Shown here piece by piece: positions 63,421-64,000 of a stretch of DNA of 64,000 bases. The position numbers and the translations under genes are program-made. This DNA is from Theocolax elegans. Its lineage: Eukaryota > Arthropoda > Insecta > Hymenoptera > Cerocephalidae. The notes under the pieces were generated by a model. That model made no database searches and was not told the origin of the DNA. It was given only the letters and a program-made list of their open reading frames with translations. Location: assembly GCA_026168455.1 (NCBI GenBank), contig CM047426.1, positions 81,867,986 to 81,931,985 of the forward strand, read 5' to 3'. Numbering within the stretch: position 1 is the stretch's first letter; every line of letters starts with the position of its first letter.

Positions 63421-64000
63421 GAATAAAAGAGTATTATTTTCGAGGTGTGACAGGGGGGTGTCGCTTGGGTTTTATGTGGCTGTCGACTAACTGAGCAGCT
63501 TTTCAAATTTCGAGCTTTCGTGCGTCCTCTGGAATTGCCAAACTTGGGATATATTTTGCGTTTCGCCGAGTTGACTGGAATTATTCAACTGATACGACTA
63601 ATGAGAATTTAAAATTCATGCACCACGATAATGTAAATGTCACCTGCGTACGTCTGCTTTTCTATTTTTTTTCCACGTTAAACAGCTTTTTGGAGCTTTG
63701 GAAATTTATTGTTGCATTTATATATATTTAATTATATGCGCACAATAAAGTATTTATAACTATAAATATGCAATTATGAGAGACATTTCTTCACAAATAT
63801 AGCTAATGAGGAGAATATAAATTATACACTGTTGTTTCTAACCTGATAAAATATTCATTACTCTCTGATTGCTAATAAGAGTATGTGTACAGTAGAAATT
63901 ATTTAAGATACCACTAGAATATGCTCTATATGCAAATGAGAGCTTTAAGAATATATTGATGAATCAAATTGACATATTGACATGAGATAATTCATTTTAC

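Larger units (their letters stand above)
58181..64000. other. Non-coding stretch to window end
   Basis: This is AT-rich DNA with GC-richer islands at about 58300-58520, 60300-60800, 61130-61400 and 63000-63560. It may hold further upstream exons or the promoter of Sema-1a, but no signal-peptide exon was recognised. An ATG-less open frame at 62248-62739 is listed separately. Confidence 0.5.

Noticed and set aside
63243..63506. 87-codon minus-strand frame as the Sema-1a signal-peptide exon
   Set aside because: It has no N-terminal signal-peptide arrangement, no phase-1 donor leading to the 19064 exon, and a CpG-rich composition that makes open frames likely by chance.

Overview
The window looks like part of an insect nuclear genome. 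It is AT-rich and intron-rich, full of AT, CT/GA and CA microsatellites, and has scattered patches where CpG is plentiful. CpG-tolerant patches of this kind fit Hymenoptera, but the order is not proven by the sequence. There is no sign of bacterial gene organisation.

One host gene is clear: a class-1 transmembrane semaphorin (Sema-1a type) on the minus strand. Ten coding exons with consistent splice phases run from 19064 down to 3677. They encode nearly all of the SEMA domain, a PSI cysteine module, one membrane helix and a cytoplasmic tail. The signal-peptide exon is not identified. A 28-nt candidate microexon at 58153-58180 would fit the phase and the family sequence, and would imply a ~39 kb first coding intron. 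The penultimate exon has an in-frame UGA (5771-5773). The same reading frame continues past it, through the next splice, to a conserved-looking C-terminal tail ending CSFIYRS. The gene therefore appears to make a short tail and, by stop readthrough or by removal of a short in-frame intron, a long tail.

The rest (19-64 kb) is non-coding or upstream sequence carrying two mobile elements. A nearly intact CR1-group non-LTR retrotransposon (about 26032-30032, plus strand) has an ORF1 with an FP25K-like C-terminal domain and an ORF2 with endonuclease and reverse transcriptase. The two ORFs share a frame and are separated by one UGA-C stop.

The most striking structure is a 6581-bp foldback element (43532-50112). 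It has near-identical ~139-bp unique ends, 18 copies of a 152-bp repeat in one arm, 23 copies in the opposite orientation in the other arm, a 5-bp centre and a perfect 8-bp target duplication (GTTACTAA). If transcribed it would form a double-stranded hairpin of nearly 3 kb. Many short open frames inside it are by-products of the repeat and are not annotated as genes.

Other points of interest are a candidate recursive splice site at 37961/37962, an unexplained ATG-less 164-codon open frame near 62.5 kb followed by a perfect hairpin, and several GC-richer islands that may be regulatory.
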